From an uncultured Clostridia bacterium (GTDB taxonomy: Bacteria > Bacillota > Clostridia > UBA1381), in assembly GCA_934489015.1 (NCBI GenBank), contig CAKSSN010000001.1, positions 186,001-250,000 on the forward strand: a stretch of DNA of 64,000 bases, in the 5' to 3' direction. The notes below the pieces were generated by a model. The model ran no database searches. It saw nothing but the letters and a program-made list of their open reading frames with translations, and was not told the origin of the DNA. Position numbers and translations under genes: made by a program. Below are positions 17,568-25,766 of the stretch, piece by piece; position 1 is the stretch's first letter, and each line of letters starts with the position of its first letter.

Positions 17568-17597
17568 TTGTCAAAATGCAGTGGTTTGTGGTATAAT
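17568..17597 (+). promoter_or_regulatory. Promoter upstream of the PTS regulator
   Basis: TTGTCA (17568-17573), 18-bp spacer and TATAAT (17592-17597). It would give a leader of about 260 nt before the PRD regulator at 17867. The leader contains a small hairpin TCTGC-AAAA-GCAGA (17608-17621) and the near-palindrome CAAGATGATCTTG just after it, a possible operator. The rest of 17474-17866 is AT-rich and shows no gene; a second TATAAT lies at 17819-17824 without a clear -35 box. Confidence 0.65.
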
Positions 17598-17866
17598 AAA
17601 TAAAGCATCTGCAAAAGCAGAATTTTGGTATCGGCAAGATGATCTTGGTGCGCGGCATAATTAAAGTTTTTTACAAAAATGCGAATATTAATATATTATA
17701 AATCAAAAAAAAAAATTTCAAAAAAAATTTGGTGTCAGAAACATAGTGTTTATCACGTTTTGCAGAAAAATAACGTAATGTGTCAAAAAAACAAAAATAC
17801 AAATGACGTAATCTGATGTATAATGCAATTGTACAGAGGAGAGCGAAGTGAAGGGAGTCGCTGAAA

Positions 17867-19840
17867 ATGAATGAAAGACAAACTGACATTCTGAGAATTC
17901 TGTATAAAAACCGCAGCTTTATGACTTACGGTGAGCTGGCGGAGGCGCTTGGCGTTTCGGTCGGAACCGTAAGAAACGATATTTCGGTGCTGAAGGAGGA
18001 GCTTTCAAAGGCACGTGCCGGAGAAATAGAAACAAAGCCGCACAGCGGCATAAGACTTTTATCCACAGAGGAAGCGCTAAAGAATATAAAGGAGGACGGC
18101 AGGGATGACCGGGATATAAGCTTCTTTATAATACGGTCGCTTTTGAGGGACGGAAGCCTTACGGCGCAGAAAATGGCTGAAAAATATTATCTTGGCAGAA
18201 CGGAGCTTGAGAAAATCCTGGAGCATACTGAGAGCTGGTTTTCCGGTTATCATATAGGCTTTCAAAGACGGCGCGGAAAAGGAATATCAATACAATACAG
18301 CGAGTTTAATTACAGAGTGGCACTTGTAGGCTTCTGCACACAATACACTGATTTGTACTCAACGCTTATAAATGAAAGAAGTACGGAATATACGCTTATA
18401 TCCGACAGGGATTACACAGCCGTATGCGCAGCGCTTGACGGGTTTGACGCAGCGCCTGTTGCAAAGGCAATCACCGAAACGGAAAACGAAAACGGATTCA
18501 GATTTGACTACCTGTCATGCGTTAGGCTTCTGCTTCTGATTTCGCTGAGTATAACAAGGTCTAAAAAGGGCTTCGAGGTTGTTATGCCATGCGCTAAAGC
18601 GTGCAAATCGGATGGCAGCTCCGACGCTGCTCTTGCAAAATCACTTGCGGAAAAAATAGAAAGCGACATGAAAATAAAGCTTTCGGACGCGGAAATTTCA
18701 TTTATTGAATTTGCGGTTGCCGTATCGGAGATACACGAGTTTTATTCCGATGAGGCAAGACACAAAATTGAGGTAATGAATATCGGACTTTGCCGATTGT
18801 CTGTAAAAACCGTAAATCTGATAAGCGATATAGCCGGCGTTGATTTAAGGGACGACAAATTTTTTGTAAGACAAATGTTTTTGCAGCTTAAGGCTACAAC
18901 GGCAAGACTGAAATATTCGATTGCATATAAAAATCCTTTGCTTAGCCGCATTAAAACAAAATATCCGAATATGATGGCAGTTGCATGGCTTTTGGGAAAC
19001 GTTTTTGAAAAGGAGCTTTCTCTTGAGCTTAACGAAAACGAGGTCGGAGCGCTGGCGCTTCACATAGGCGGCGCGGCGGAAAGACATCTTGCCGGAATTA
19101 CAGCGTGCATAGTATGCGACTACGGCGTTGGAATTTCTCGGATTTTAAGAGAAAAAATCTCAAGAGAAATTCCGGAGCTTCACATAGACGGCGTATTTTC
19201 GATGAGAGATATGCGCAGGATAAAAAACGAGCCCTGTGACATGATTATCTCGACTATGCCGCTTGACAGCTACAGACTCGGAGAAAGGGCTGTTGTTGTG
19301 GGACATCTTCTCGATGACAGCGACATAAGGAGGCTGGAGGAGAAAATTAAAAAAATCCGTTTCGGGCGGCGCGGCGGTATAAAAAATATTCTGCCGAAAA
19401 AGAGCTTGTTCAGCAGAGAGCTTATTTTTCCGAAATGTCATGTGAAGTCGAAAAAGGAGCTTCTGGAAATGCTTTGCGGTCAGCTTGAAAATCTGGGATA
19501 TGTAACCGATGAGTTTGAAAAAAGTGTATTTGAGCGCGAAAGCAGCACATCAACGGAAATCGGAAAGGGCTTTGCCGTTCCTCACGGACTGAGCAGCTTT
19601 GTAAATCGTTCGGCAATTGCATTTGCAAGCCTTGATGAGCCGATTAAGTGGAATGACGAAGAGAAAACGGACATTGTTTTTCTCCTTGCATTTGACCTCG
19701 ATGAAAGCGAGAGCATGAAAAATGAAATAATCGCATTTTACAAATCGGTTGTTACATTTATGGAGGACGATGAGCAATGTATGCGCCTGAGGGAGCAGAG
19801 CGACAAAAACGAAATAATAAAAATCTTTGAATTATGGTAG
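17867..19840 (+). CDS. PRD-domain PTS operon activator (MtlR/LicR-type)
   Basis: A 657-residue regulator that links PTS phosphorylation state to transcription. Domains in order: N-terminal DeoR/HTH_11 helix-turn-helix (about 5-60), two PTS regulation domains (about 180-395), an EIIB-like domain with its phosphocysteine loop IVCDYGVGIS (about 405-490) and a C-terminal EIIA-like domain with phospho-histidine in GFAVPHGLS (about 505-655). It directly precedes ptsH, ptsI and the fructose-type EII genes, which it most likely activates when their sugar is transported. Start ATG 17867 has a GAGGAGAG-type site upstream. Confidence 0.92.
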   Translation: MNERQTDILRILYKNRSFMTYGELAEALGVSVGTVRNDISVLKEELSKARAGEIETKPHSGIRLLSTEEALKNIKEDGRDDRDISFFIIRSLLRDGSLTAQKMAEKYYLGRTELEKILEHTESWFSGYHIGFQRRRGKGISIQYSEFNYRVALVGFCTQYTDLYSTLINERSTEYTLISDRDYTAVCAALDGFDAAPVAKAITETENENGFRFDYLSCVRLLLLISLSITRSKKGFEVVMPCAKACKSDGSSDAALAKSLAEKIESDMKIKLSDAEISFIEFAVAVSEIHEFYSDEARHKIEVMNIGLCRLSVKTVNLISDIAGVDLRDDKFFVRQMFLQLKATTARLKYSIAYKNPLLSRIKTKYPNMMAVAWLLGNVFEKELSLELNENEVGALALHIGGAAERHLAGITACIVCDYGVGISRILREKISREIPELHIDGVFSMRDMRRIKNEPCDMIISTMPLDSYRLGERAVVVGHLLDDSDIRRLEEKIKKIRFGRRGGIKNILPKKSLFSRELIFPKCHVKSKKELLEMLCGQLENLGYVTDEFEKSVFERESSTSTEIGKGFAVPHGLSSFVNRSAIAFASLDEPIKWNDEEKTDIVFLLAFDLDESESMKNEIIAFYKSVVTFMEDDEQCMRLREQSDKNEIIKIFELW

Positions 19841-19851
19841 GAGGCGTTAGC

Positions 19852-20106
19852 ATGGTACAGGTAAGCTACACAATTAAAAATGAAGAGGGTCTTCACGCAA
19901 GACCGGCATCGGATTTTTGCAAAACCGCGAACAGATTTAAAAGCAGTATTGCGGTTATCAAGGACGGACAGGAATATGAAGCAAAAAGTATTTTAATGGT
20001 GCTTTGCGTCGGTGCGGTGCAGGGCGATACAATCGAAATCAGAGCGGACGGAGAAGACGAGGCTGAAGCGATTAAGGCTTTAACGGATACCTTAGATTCG
20101 GAGTGA
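19852..20106 (+). CDS. ptsH: Phosphocarrier protein HPr
   Basis: An 84-residue HPr. His15 in GLHARPAS accepts phosphate from Enzyme I. Ser46 in AKSILM is the HPr-kinase site that in Bacillota links HPr to carbon catabolite repression. ATG 19852 has AGGAGG 8-13 nt upstream; the longer frame from 19834 overlaps the regulator gene and is not supported. The gene is in the sugar-specific operon, followed by the structured ptsI leader. Confidence 0.96.
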   Translation: MVQVSYTIKNEEGLHARPASDFCKTANRFKSSIAVIKDGQEYEAKSILMVLCVGAVQGDTIEIRADGEDEAEAIKALTDTLDSE

Positions 20107-20254
20107 TATAGTCTGAATAAAATCGCCCATAGCACAACTTTTTGCTCAGGGTGGTACCATCGTACAGCACCGTTCGCTGCAAAGCAGCACTCTGAACGAT
20201 TTTCTTTCAGACTTAAGTTTTGTGCCGTACAGCGCGAAAGGAATGATTATAAAT
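20107..20254 (+). promoter_or_regulatory. Structured ptsI leader, twin of the glmU leader
   Basis: Outer stem AGTCTGAA/TTCAGACT (20110-20117/20206-20213), second stem AAAATC/GATTTT, inner hairpin GCCC/GGGT (20125-20128/20149-20152) with AGC/GCT (20131-20133/20144-20146), and a T-rich loop. GCAC at 20132-20135 can pair with GTGC at 20222-20225, which can instead pair with GCGC (20232-20235) next to the ribosome binding site AAAGG. It matches the glmU leader in order and sequence up to the start codon but carries about 55 extra bases (20153-20205), including stems GGTG/CACC and GCTGC/GCAGC. It may control EI translation separately from HPr. Confidence 0.6.
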
Positions 20255-21931
20255 ATGAAGGTTTATAAAGGAATTGCCGGAGCGCCCGGAATTGTTTCGG
20301 GCAGGGTTATATATTATGAAAAGAAAAACGGCGGCGGAAAGCTATGCAGCATAGATGAAGCAGTTGAAAAAGCGTCATCAAGGCTTGACAAGCTGATGGA
20401 AAAGGCTAATGCGGAATTCGGAGAGGACAAGGCGAAAATTTTTTCGGCGTACAAAATGCTACTTGAAGATCCGATGCTAACAGAGCCTATAAAAGCTGAA
20501 ATTGACGGCGGAAAAGAGCCTGCCGCAGCAATATCCGATATTTCGGAGTCTATGGCGACAATTCTCGCTTCAAAGGGAAACGAGTATATGAAGCAGAGGG
20601 CTGACGATATAAGATATATCGGAAAAATTCTTACAGACGCTGTTTTGGGAACAGAAAGCGACTTTTCATTTCCGGACGGTGAGGACAAGTATATAATTGC
20701 CGCGCATGAGCTTACGCCTGTGGATACAATGCTTTTTGACCGCAAGAGGCTTGCCGGATTTATTACGGAAAAGGGCGGAGCAACGTCGCATACCGTAATA
20801 CTTGCAAAATCAATCGGCATACCGGCCGTTGTCGGAGCTGAGGGAATAAAGGCTGCGGACGGACTTGAAGCTTATCTCGACGGCTACAGCGGAGTGCTTG
20901 CGGCGGACGCCAAAGGCGGCGACAGAGAAAAATACGAAGAGCTTTTAAATAGCGAAAGAGAGCTTGAAGCAAGGCTTAAGCAAATAAAAAGCTCCGATGC
21001 ATACAGTGCGGACGGAGAGAGAATAAAGGTTGCGGTAAATATCGGAAAGCCGTCGGACTTAAAGGACGCAGACGGGGAGCGTTTTGACGGAGTCGGGCTT
21101 TTCAGGACCGAATTTCTTTATTCCTCAAGCGATAAAAAGCCGACCGAAGAGGAGCAGAAAAAAGCTTATGAAAGCGTTATGAAAAATGTTTATCCCGATA
21201 CGGTGACGATAAGGACAATAGATGTCGGCGGCGATAAGCAGCTCGAATATCTCGGAATGAAGAAGGAAGAAAATCCGTTTCTCGGAATGAGAGGAATAAG
21301 GCTTTGCCTGAATAATACGGATATTTTCTCGGAGCAGCTCAGAGCGATTATAGATGCAGGTGCCGGCGGAGAGGTTAAAATAATGCTTCCTATGGTCTGT
21401 CTGACAGAAGAGATTGACAAAACGAGAGAGCTGATCAAAAAAATTATTAAAGAGCTTAAGGACGAGGGAAAAGAGTGCTGCGAAAGCGTGCTTCTCGGAA
21501 TAATGATTGAAACACCGGCGAGCGCCGTTATGGCAGATGTGTTTGCACATCACTGCGACTTTTTCAGCATAGGCACAAACGACCTTGTGCAGTATGTGAC
21601 GGCGGCGGACAGAGGAAACGCTGATGTTGAAAACGTTTATAATCCGTATCATCCGGCTGTGATAAGACTTTTAAATCACGTTATAAAATCCGGTGCGGAA
21701 AACAAAATTGAGGTCAGCGTATGCGGAGATCTGGCGGCAAACACGGACTTTACTGAAGTGCTTCTCGGAATGGGGCTTAAAAAGCTCAGCGTTCCGATTC
21801 CGATGGTCAGCAGAATTAAGTATAAAATAAGCACAATTGATATAAACGCTGCCAAAGAAACAGCCAAAAAAGCTCTTTCGGCAGAAAATGAAAATGAAGT
21901 GAGAAAAATTTTAAGAAAGGAGGAAAACTAA
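20255..21931 (+). CDS. ptsI: Phosphoenolpyruvate-protein phosphotransferase (PTS Enzyme I)
   Basis: Enzyme I transfers phosphate from PEP to HPr. The 558-residue protein has the phospho-histidine motif GGATSHTVILAK (His179; the usual motif is GGRTSHSAIMAR), the PEP-binding TIM barrel with FRTEFLY and DVGGDKQ, and the active-site cysteine loop VCGDLAAN near residue 490. ATG 20255 follows AAAGG at 20237-20241; an in-frame ATG at 20243 is too close to it. Being in the sugar operon, it would be induced together with its transporter. Confidence 0.96.
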   Translation: MKVYKGIAGAPGIVSGRVIYYEKKNGGGKLCSIDEAVEKASSRLDKLMEKANAEFGEDKAKIFSAYKMLLEDPMLTEPIKAEIDGGKEPAAAISDISESMATILASKGNEYMKQRADDIRYIGKILTDAVLGTESDFSFPDGEDKYIIAAHELTPVDTMLFDRKRLAGFITEKGGATSHTVILAKSIGIPAVVGAEGIKAADGLEAYLDGYSGVLAADAKGGDREKYEELLNSERELEARLKQIKSSDAYSADGERIKVAVNIGKPSDLKDADGERFDGVGLFRTEFLYSSSDKKPTEEEQKKAYESVMKNVYPDTVTIRTIDVGGDKQLEYLGMKKEENPFLGMRGIRLCLNNTDIFSEQLRAIIDAGAGGEVKIMLPMVCLTEEIDKTRELIKKIIKELKDEGKECCESVLLGIMIETPASAVMADVFAHHCDFFSIGTNDLVQYVTAADRGNADVENVYNPYHPAVIRLLNHVIKSGAENKIEVSVCGDLAANTDFTEVLLGMGLKKLSVPIPMVSRIKYKISTIDINAAKETAKKALSAENENEVRKILRKEEN

Positions 21932-21932
21932 A

Positions 21933-22385
21933 ATGAATGTGGCGGAGGTATTAACAAAGGATCGGATTGTTCTCGGACTTTCGGCAAAAACAAGGGACGA
22001 GGCAATTTCAAAAATGGTTGACAGGCTTTATGACGGCGGAGTGCTTACTGACAAAAAGGCGTTTATGGACGACGTTATAGCACGCGAAAACGTTTGCGCA
22101 ACGGGGATCGGAAACGGGATTGCAATACCGCACGGAAAATCAGCCAATGTTAATGAAACTGCCGTAATTGTCGCAAGACTTGACGGAGCTGTTGAATGGG
22201 AAAGCGTTGACGATGAACCTGTTAAATTTATCGTGCTTCTTGCGGTAAACGAAAACGACAAGGGCAGCACACACGTAAGACTGCTTTCTCAAATGGCAAG
22301 AAAGCTTGCTTCTGAGGAAACGTGCAAAAGGCTTTTAAATGCGCCGGACGCGGAAGAGGTAGTTAAAATTTTTTCAGAGGAATAA
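21933..22385 (+). CDS. PTS fructose-type EIIA component
   Basis: A 150-residue EIIA of the fructose/mannitol (PTS_EIIA_2) family. The phospho-histidine is His67 in GNGIAIPHGKS. It takes phosphate from HPr and passes it to the EIIB encoded next. It lies one base after the ptsI stop with AAGGAGG upstream. In this operon the EIIA, EIIB and EIIC domains, often fused, are three separate proteins. Confidence 0.93.
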   Translation: MNVAEVLTKDRIVLGLSAKTRDEAISKMVDRLYDGGVLTDKKAFMDDVIARENVCATGIGNGIAIPHGKSANVNETAVIVARLDGAVEWESVDDEPVKFIVLLAVNENDKGSTHVRLLSQMARKLASEETCKRLLNAPDAEEVVKIFSEE

Positions 22386-22407
22386 TTTTTGAGAGGAGAG
22401 AGAATTT

Positions 22408-22719
22408 ATGAAAATCGTAGGAATTGCGGCGTGTACGTCGGGTATAGCTCACACGTATATCGCAAAGGAAAAGCTTGTGGGAGCTGCAAAGGAGCTCGGT
22501 CATGAAATCCATATCGAAACGCAGGGGACTATCGGTACGGAAGACGAGCTTACGGCGGCTGATATAAGCGCGGCCGATGTTGTTATAATAGCGGCAGACA
22601 TAAAAGTAGGCGGAAGAGATCGCTTTAAGGGTAAGAGAATTGTTGAGGTTCCGACCCATATTGCAATAAAATCGCCTAAGGCGCTTATAAACAAAATTGA
22701 AGAGGAATTGAAAAAATAA
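22408..22719 (+). CDS. PTS fructose-type EIIB component
   Basis: A 103-residue EIIB-Fru domain protein. The phospho-cysteine is Cys9 in AACTSGIAHTYIA, followed by the usual helix. It accepts phosphate from the EIIA and donates it to the sugar bound by EIIC. GGAGAG lies upstream. The closest relatives are fructose and fructose-like (Frw/Fry) EIIBs, so the substrate may be fructose or a related ketose or polyol. Confidence 0.93.
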   Translation: MKIVGIAACTSGIAHTYIAKEKLVGAAKELGHEIHIETQGTIGTEDELTAADISAADVVIIAADIKVGGRDRFKGKRIVEVPTHIAIKSPKALINKIEEELKK

Positions 22720-22745
22720 ATCGGGAAATAAGGGAGGAAATAAAA

Positions 22746-23828
22746 ATGTTTAAGAAGCTACAATTAAAAAAGCACGCGCTTACCGGAATTTCATTTATGT
22801 TGCCGCTTGTGGTTGCATCTGGTCTTTTAATTGCAATAGGTAACATTTTCGGAGGTAATCCGAGTACAATTTCCGATTTTAAGGAAGGTTATAATATATG
22901 GCAGGCAGCCGTTACGCTCGGCGTTTACGGCATGGGACTTCTTCCAGGAGTTATGGGTGCGGCAATAGCGTATTCGATTGCCGACCGACCGGGTATTGCA
23001 CCGGGCTTATTGATGGGTATGATCGCTCAGAACATGGGCGCAGGCTTTCTCGGCGGTATGCTCGGCGGCTATCTCGCTGGTTACTTTGTAGAGCTGCTTA
23101 AAAAGCATCTCAAGGTTCCGAAATGGGCACAGGGACTTATGCCGATGATGATTATTCCGCTTATTTCGTCGGTTGTTATAGGACTTATAATGTTCTTTGT
23201 TGTCGGCGGACCGATAGCGTGGGCTTCGGAAGCTCTTGAAAAGTTCCTTACTGGAATGCAGACGGGCTCAAGAGGTGTATTCGGTGCGATAATGGGCGCT
23301 ATGGCAGCGTTTGACTTTGGCGGACCGGTAAACAAGGTTGCTTCGCTTTTCGCAGACGGACTTTTGATGGACGGCGTATACGGACCTGAAGCCGTTAAGA
23401 TATGCGCGTCAATGATTCCTCCGTTCGGTGTGACTCTTTCATGGCTCATAAGAAGAAAGAGATATACAAAGAGCGAAACGGATAATATTAAAATTGCGTT
23501 CCCGATGGGTATATGCATGATTACAGAGGGCGTTATTCCGATTGCGGCGGTTGACCCGATAAGAGTTATAGCTTCATGCTCGATCGGAGCTGCTGTAGGT
23601 GGTGCAATGATAATGATGCTCAATGTCGGCTCAATGGTTCCGTCGGGCGGTATGTTCATAGTACCGGCAATGATTAATCCTTGGGGCTTCATGGCTGCAC
23701 TTACGGTTGGTACGGTTATAACGGCGCTTCTCCTTGTTGTTCTTAAGAAGGACGCTAAAGAGGAGGACAGCGTCATTCTTGACGAAGAGGAAGAGGAAGC
23801 GGATTTGTCATCAATCAAAATCAGCTGA
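22746..23828 (+). CDS. PTS fructose-type EIIC permease
   Basis: A 360-residue membrane protein with about nine predicted helices. It carries EIIC-Fru signatures: GIAPGLLMG, AFDFGGPVNKVA and ITEGVIPIAAVDP. It is the sugar channel of the complex. An acidic cytoplasmic tail (EEEEEADLSS) ends the protein. The gene follows EIIB by 26 nt and precedes two aldolase genes, so the imported sugar phosphate is likely cleaved directly. Confidence 0.93.
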   Translation: MFKKLQLKKHALTGISFMLPLVVASGLLIAIGNIFGGNPSTISDFKEGYNIWQAAVTLGVYGMGLLPGVMGAAIAYSIADRPGIAPGLLMGMIAQNMGAGFLGGMLGGYLAGYFVELLKKHLKVPKWAQGLMPMMIIPLISSVVIGLIMFFVVGGPIAWASEALEKFLTGMQTGSRGVFGAIMGAMAAFDFGGPVNKVASLFADGLLMDGVYGPEAVKICASMIPPFGVTLSWLIRRKRYTKSETDNIKIAFPMGICMITEGVIPIAAVDPIRVIASCSIGAAVGGAMIMMLNVGSMVPSGGMFIVPAMINPWGFMAALTVGTVITALLLVVLKKDAKEEDSVILDEEEEEADLSSIKIS

Positions 23829-23864
23829 TAAAAAATAATTATTCTTGCGGAAGGGGTTAGTCAA

Positions 23865-24728
23865 ATGTATACTTCTATGAAAAAAATGCTTGCCGACGCA
23901 AACGAAAATAATTATGCGGTAATGGCTATAAACTGCTTTAACATTGAAACGGCGCGCGCTGTAATAAGCGCCGCCGAAGAGGAAAACGCTCCGATTATAA
24001 TAAATATATTTCAGGATCACCTCCTGACGCATTGTGACAGCGAGCTTATAGCTCCGGTTGTTAAAACTCTGGCGGAGAGAGCAAGCGTAAGCGTTGCGCT
24101 GAATTATGATCACGGCAGCGAGGAAAAATATCTTTTAAAGGCAATTGACGACGGCTTTTCTTCGGTCATGGCGGATATGTCGCGCTTTGATCTGGAGGAA
24201 AACATAAGGCGCACAAAGGCTGTTGCCGACTATGCTCACAGCAAAGGAGCGAGCATAGAGGGCGAAATAGGCTGCTTAGGCGCAAGCGAGGGCGGAAAAT
24301 TTACTCAAAACGAGATGTATACCGATCCTGAGCAGGCTAAGGAGTTTTATGAAAAAACAGGTATTGACGCGCTTGCGGTATCAATCGGAACATCGCACGG
24401 AAATTATCCCGACGGCATGGTGCCGAAATTCGATATTGAAAGACTTAGGGAAATTAAGCGTCTTACCGGTGCTCCGCTTGTGCTTCACGGCGGCTCCGGA
24501 TCGGGAGAGGAAAACATTTTAAATTCAGTCAAAGGCGGAATTAATAAAATCAATGTCGGGTGCGATTTCATGAACGCAAACCGCGACGCTGTTGCGGAGC
24601 TTTTGAAGGAAGACCCCGAAATAAATTATTTCGATTTAATTCACAAGGCTGAAAAAATGAGCAAAAATTTAGTTAAATATTATATTGGACTTTCGGGTTC
24701 AAAGGGTAAAAATAAAAATTTCAAATAA
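23865..24728 (+). CDS. Class II ketose-bisphosphate aldolase family protein (first copy)
   Basis: A 287-residue zinc-dependent aldolase of the FbaA/GatY/KbaY family. Metal-binding and catalytic motifs are visible: NYDHG near residue 82, EGEIG near residue 133, SIGTSHGNYP near 178 and LHGGSGSG near 207. Compared with the second copy it has NYDHG instead of HLDHG, so its first metal site may differ and its substrate may not be fructose-1,6-bisphosphate. It follows EIIC by 36 nt and is likely in the PTS operon. Confidence 0.9.
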   Translation: MYTSMKKMLADANENNYAVMAINCFNIETARAVISAAEEENAPIIINIFQDHLLTHCDSELIAPVVKTLAERASVSVALNYDHGSEEKYLLKAIDDGFSSVMADMSRFDLEENIRRTKAVADYAHSKGASIEGEIGCLGASEGGKFTQNEMYTDPEQAKEFYEKTGIDALAVSIGTSHGNYPDGMVPKFDIERLREIKRLTGAPLVLHGGSGSGEENILNSVKGGINKINVGCDFMNANRDAVAELLKEDPEINYFDLIHKAEKMSKNLVKYYIGLSGSKGKNKNFK

Positions 24729-24748
24729 AAAATAGGAGATGTGTTATT

Positions 24749-25615
24749 ATGTTAATTAATATGAAAGAAATGCTTGAAGTTGCTGACAAAAACGGTTTTG
24801 CTGTACCTGCCTTCAATATCGGCAGCGAAGCGATTTTAAAGGGTGTTGTTGAGAGTGCGAACGAAAAGAATGCACCGGTTATCCTTGCAATTCATCCGAC
24901 AGAGCTTGAATTTCTCGGTGACAGCTTTATTAAAACCTGCATTGAAGAGGCTTACAAATCACCTGTTCCGATGGTAATTCACCTTGATCACGGCGGCAAA
25001 TTTGAAGAAATTCTCCGCGCTATCCGCTGCGGCTTCACATCTGTTATGATTGACGCTTCTCATATGTCATATGAGGACAACATTGCAATTACTAAAAAGG
25101 TTGTTGAGGTTGCTCATCCGTCAAATGTATCTGTTGAAGCAGAGCTCGGTACAATCGGAACAACGGGCGAATCATACGAGGGCGGCGCTGATGATATTAT
25201 CTACACCGATCCGCATCAGGCAGACGACTTTATAAAGAGAACGGGAATTGATTCTCTTGCCGTTGCAATCGGAACGGCTCACGGAATTTATCCGAAGGAC
25301 AAGAAGCCGGAGCTTAAGCTCGACCTTCTTAAAACAATCCGCGATACGGTAGATGTTCCGCTCGTACTTCACGGCGGGTCAAGCAATCCGGATAAGGAAA
25401 TTGCAGAGTCGGTCAAAATCGGTATTTCAAAAATTAATATTTCAAGCGATATTAAGTTTGCTTTCTATAAAAAGTGCCGTGAGGTGCTTGCAGAAAATCC
25501 GGGCTGGATTGAGCCTAACGCAATTTATCCGCCCTGCATTAAGGCAATGAGAGAGGTTGTTGAATTTAAGATGAACCTGTTCAATGATATAGGAAAGGCT
25601 GACCTCTACAAATAA
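24749..25615 (+). CDS. Class II ketose-bisphosphate aldolase family protein (second copy)
   Basis: A 288-residue aldolase closely fitting the tagatose/fructose-bisphosphate aldolase family (GatY/KbaY/Fba). Motifs: HLDHGGKFEE near residue 80, VMIDASHMSYEDN, EAELGTIGTTGE, AIGTAHGIYP and LHGGSSNPD. It likely makes DHAP and an aldehyde from a ketose phosphate. It lies 20 nt after the first copy with AGGAGATG upstream and is followed by the operon terminator. The two copies are clearly diverged, not a recent duplication. Confidence 0.92.
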   Translation: MLINMKEMLEVADKNGFAVPAFNIGSEAILKGVVESANEKNAPVILAIHPTELEFLGDSFIKTCIEEAYKSPVPMVIHLDHGGKFEEILRAIRCGFTSVMIDASHMSYEDNIAITKKVVEVAHPSNVSVEAELGTIGTTGESYEGGADDIIYTDPHQADDFIKRTGIDSLAVAIGTAHGIYPKDKKPELKLDLLKTIRDTVDVPLVLHGGSSNPDKEIAESVKIGISKINISSDIKFAFYKKCREVLAENPGWIEPNAIYPPCIKAMREVVEFKMNLFNDIGKADLYK

Positions 25616-25655
25616 TTAAAAGGGGAGGTTAAAAATCCCCTTGAAAACGAGTAAG

Positions 25656-25700
25656 GGCTGTTTAAAACGTCAATTGACTTTTTAAACAGCCTCTTTTTTA
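25656..25700 (+). terminator. Rho-independent terminator of the PTS operon
   Basis: GGCTGTTTAAA (25656-25666) pairs with TTTAAACAGCC (25683-25693), followed by TCTTTTTT. It closes the operon that runs from the PRD regulator to the second aldolase. A weaker GGGGA/TCCCC hairpin lies just before it (25622-25640). Confidence 0.9.
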
Positions 25701-25766
25701 ACTTATGTGAAAAAATCGAAAATTTATGCATATAATATCTGTAACAAGACAAAAGGGAGGATTTAT

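Noticed and set aside
20149..20170. T-box-like string (GGGTGGTACC) in the ptsI leader
   Set aside because: There is no T-box Stem I or specifier loop upstream, the leader is too short, and ptsI is not an aminoacyl-tRNA or amino-acid gene. The glmU twin lacks the string.
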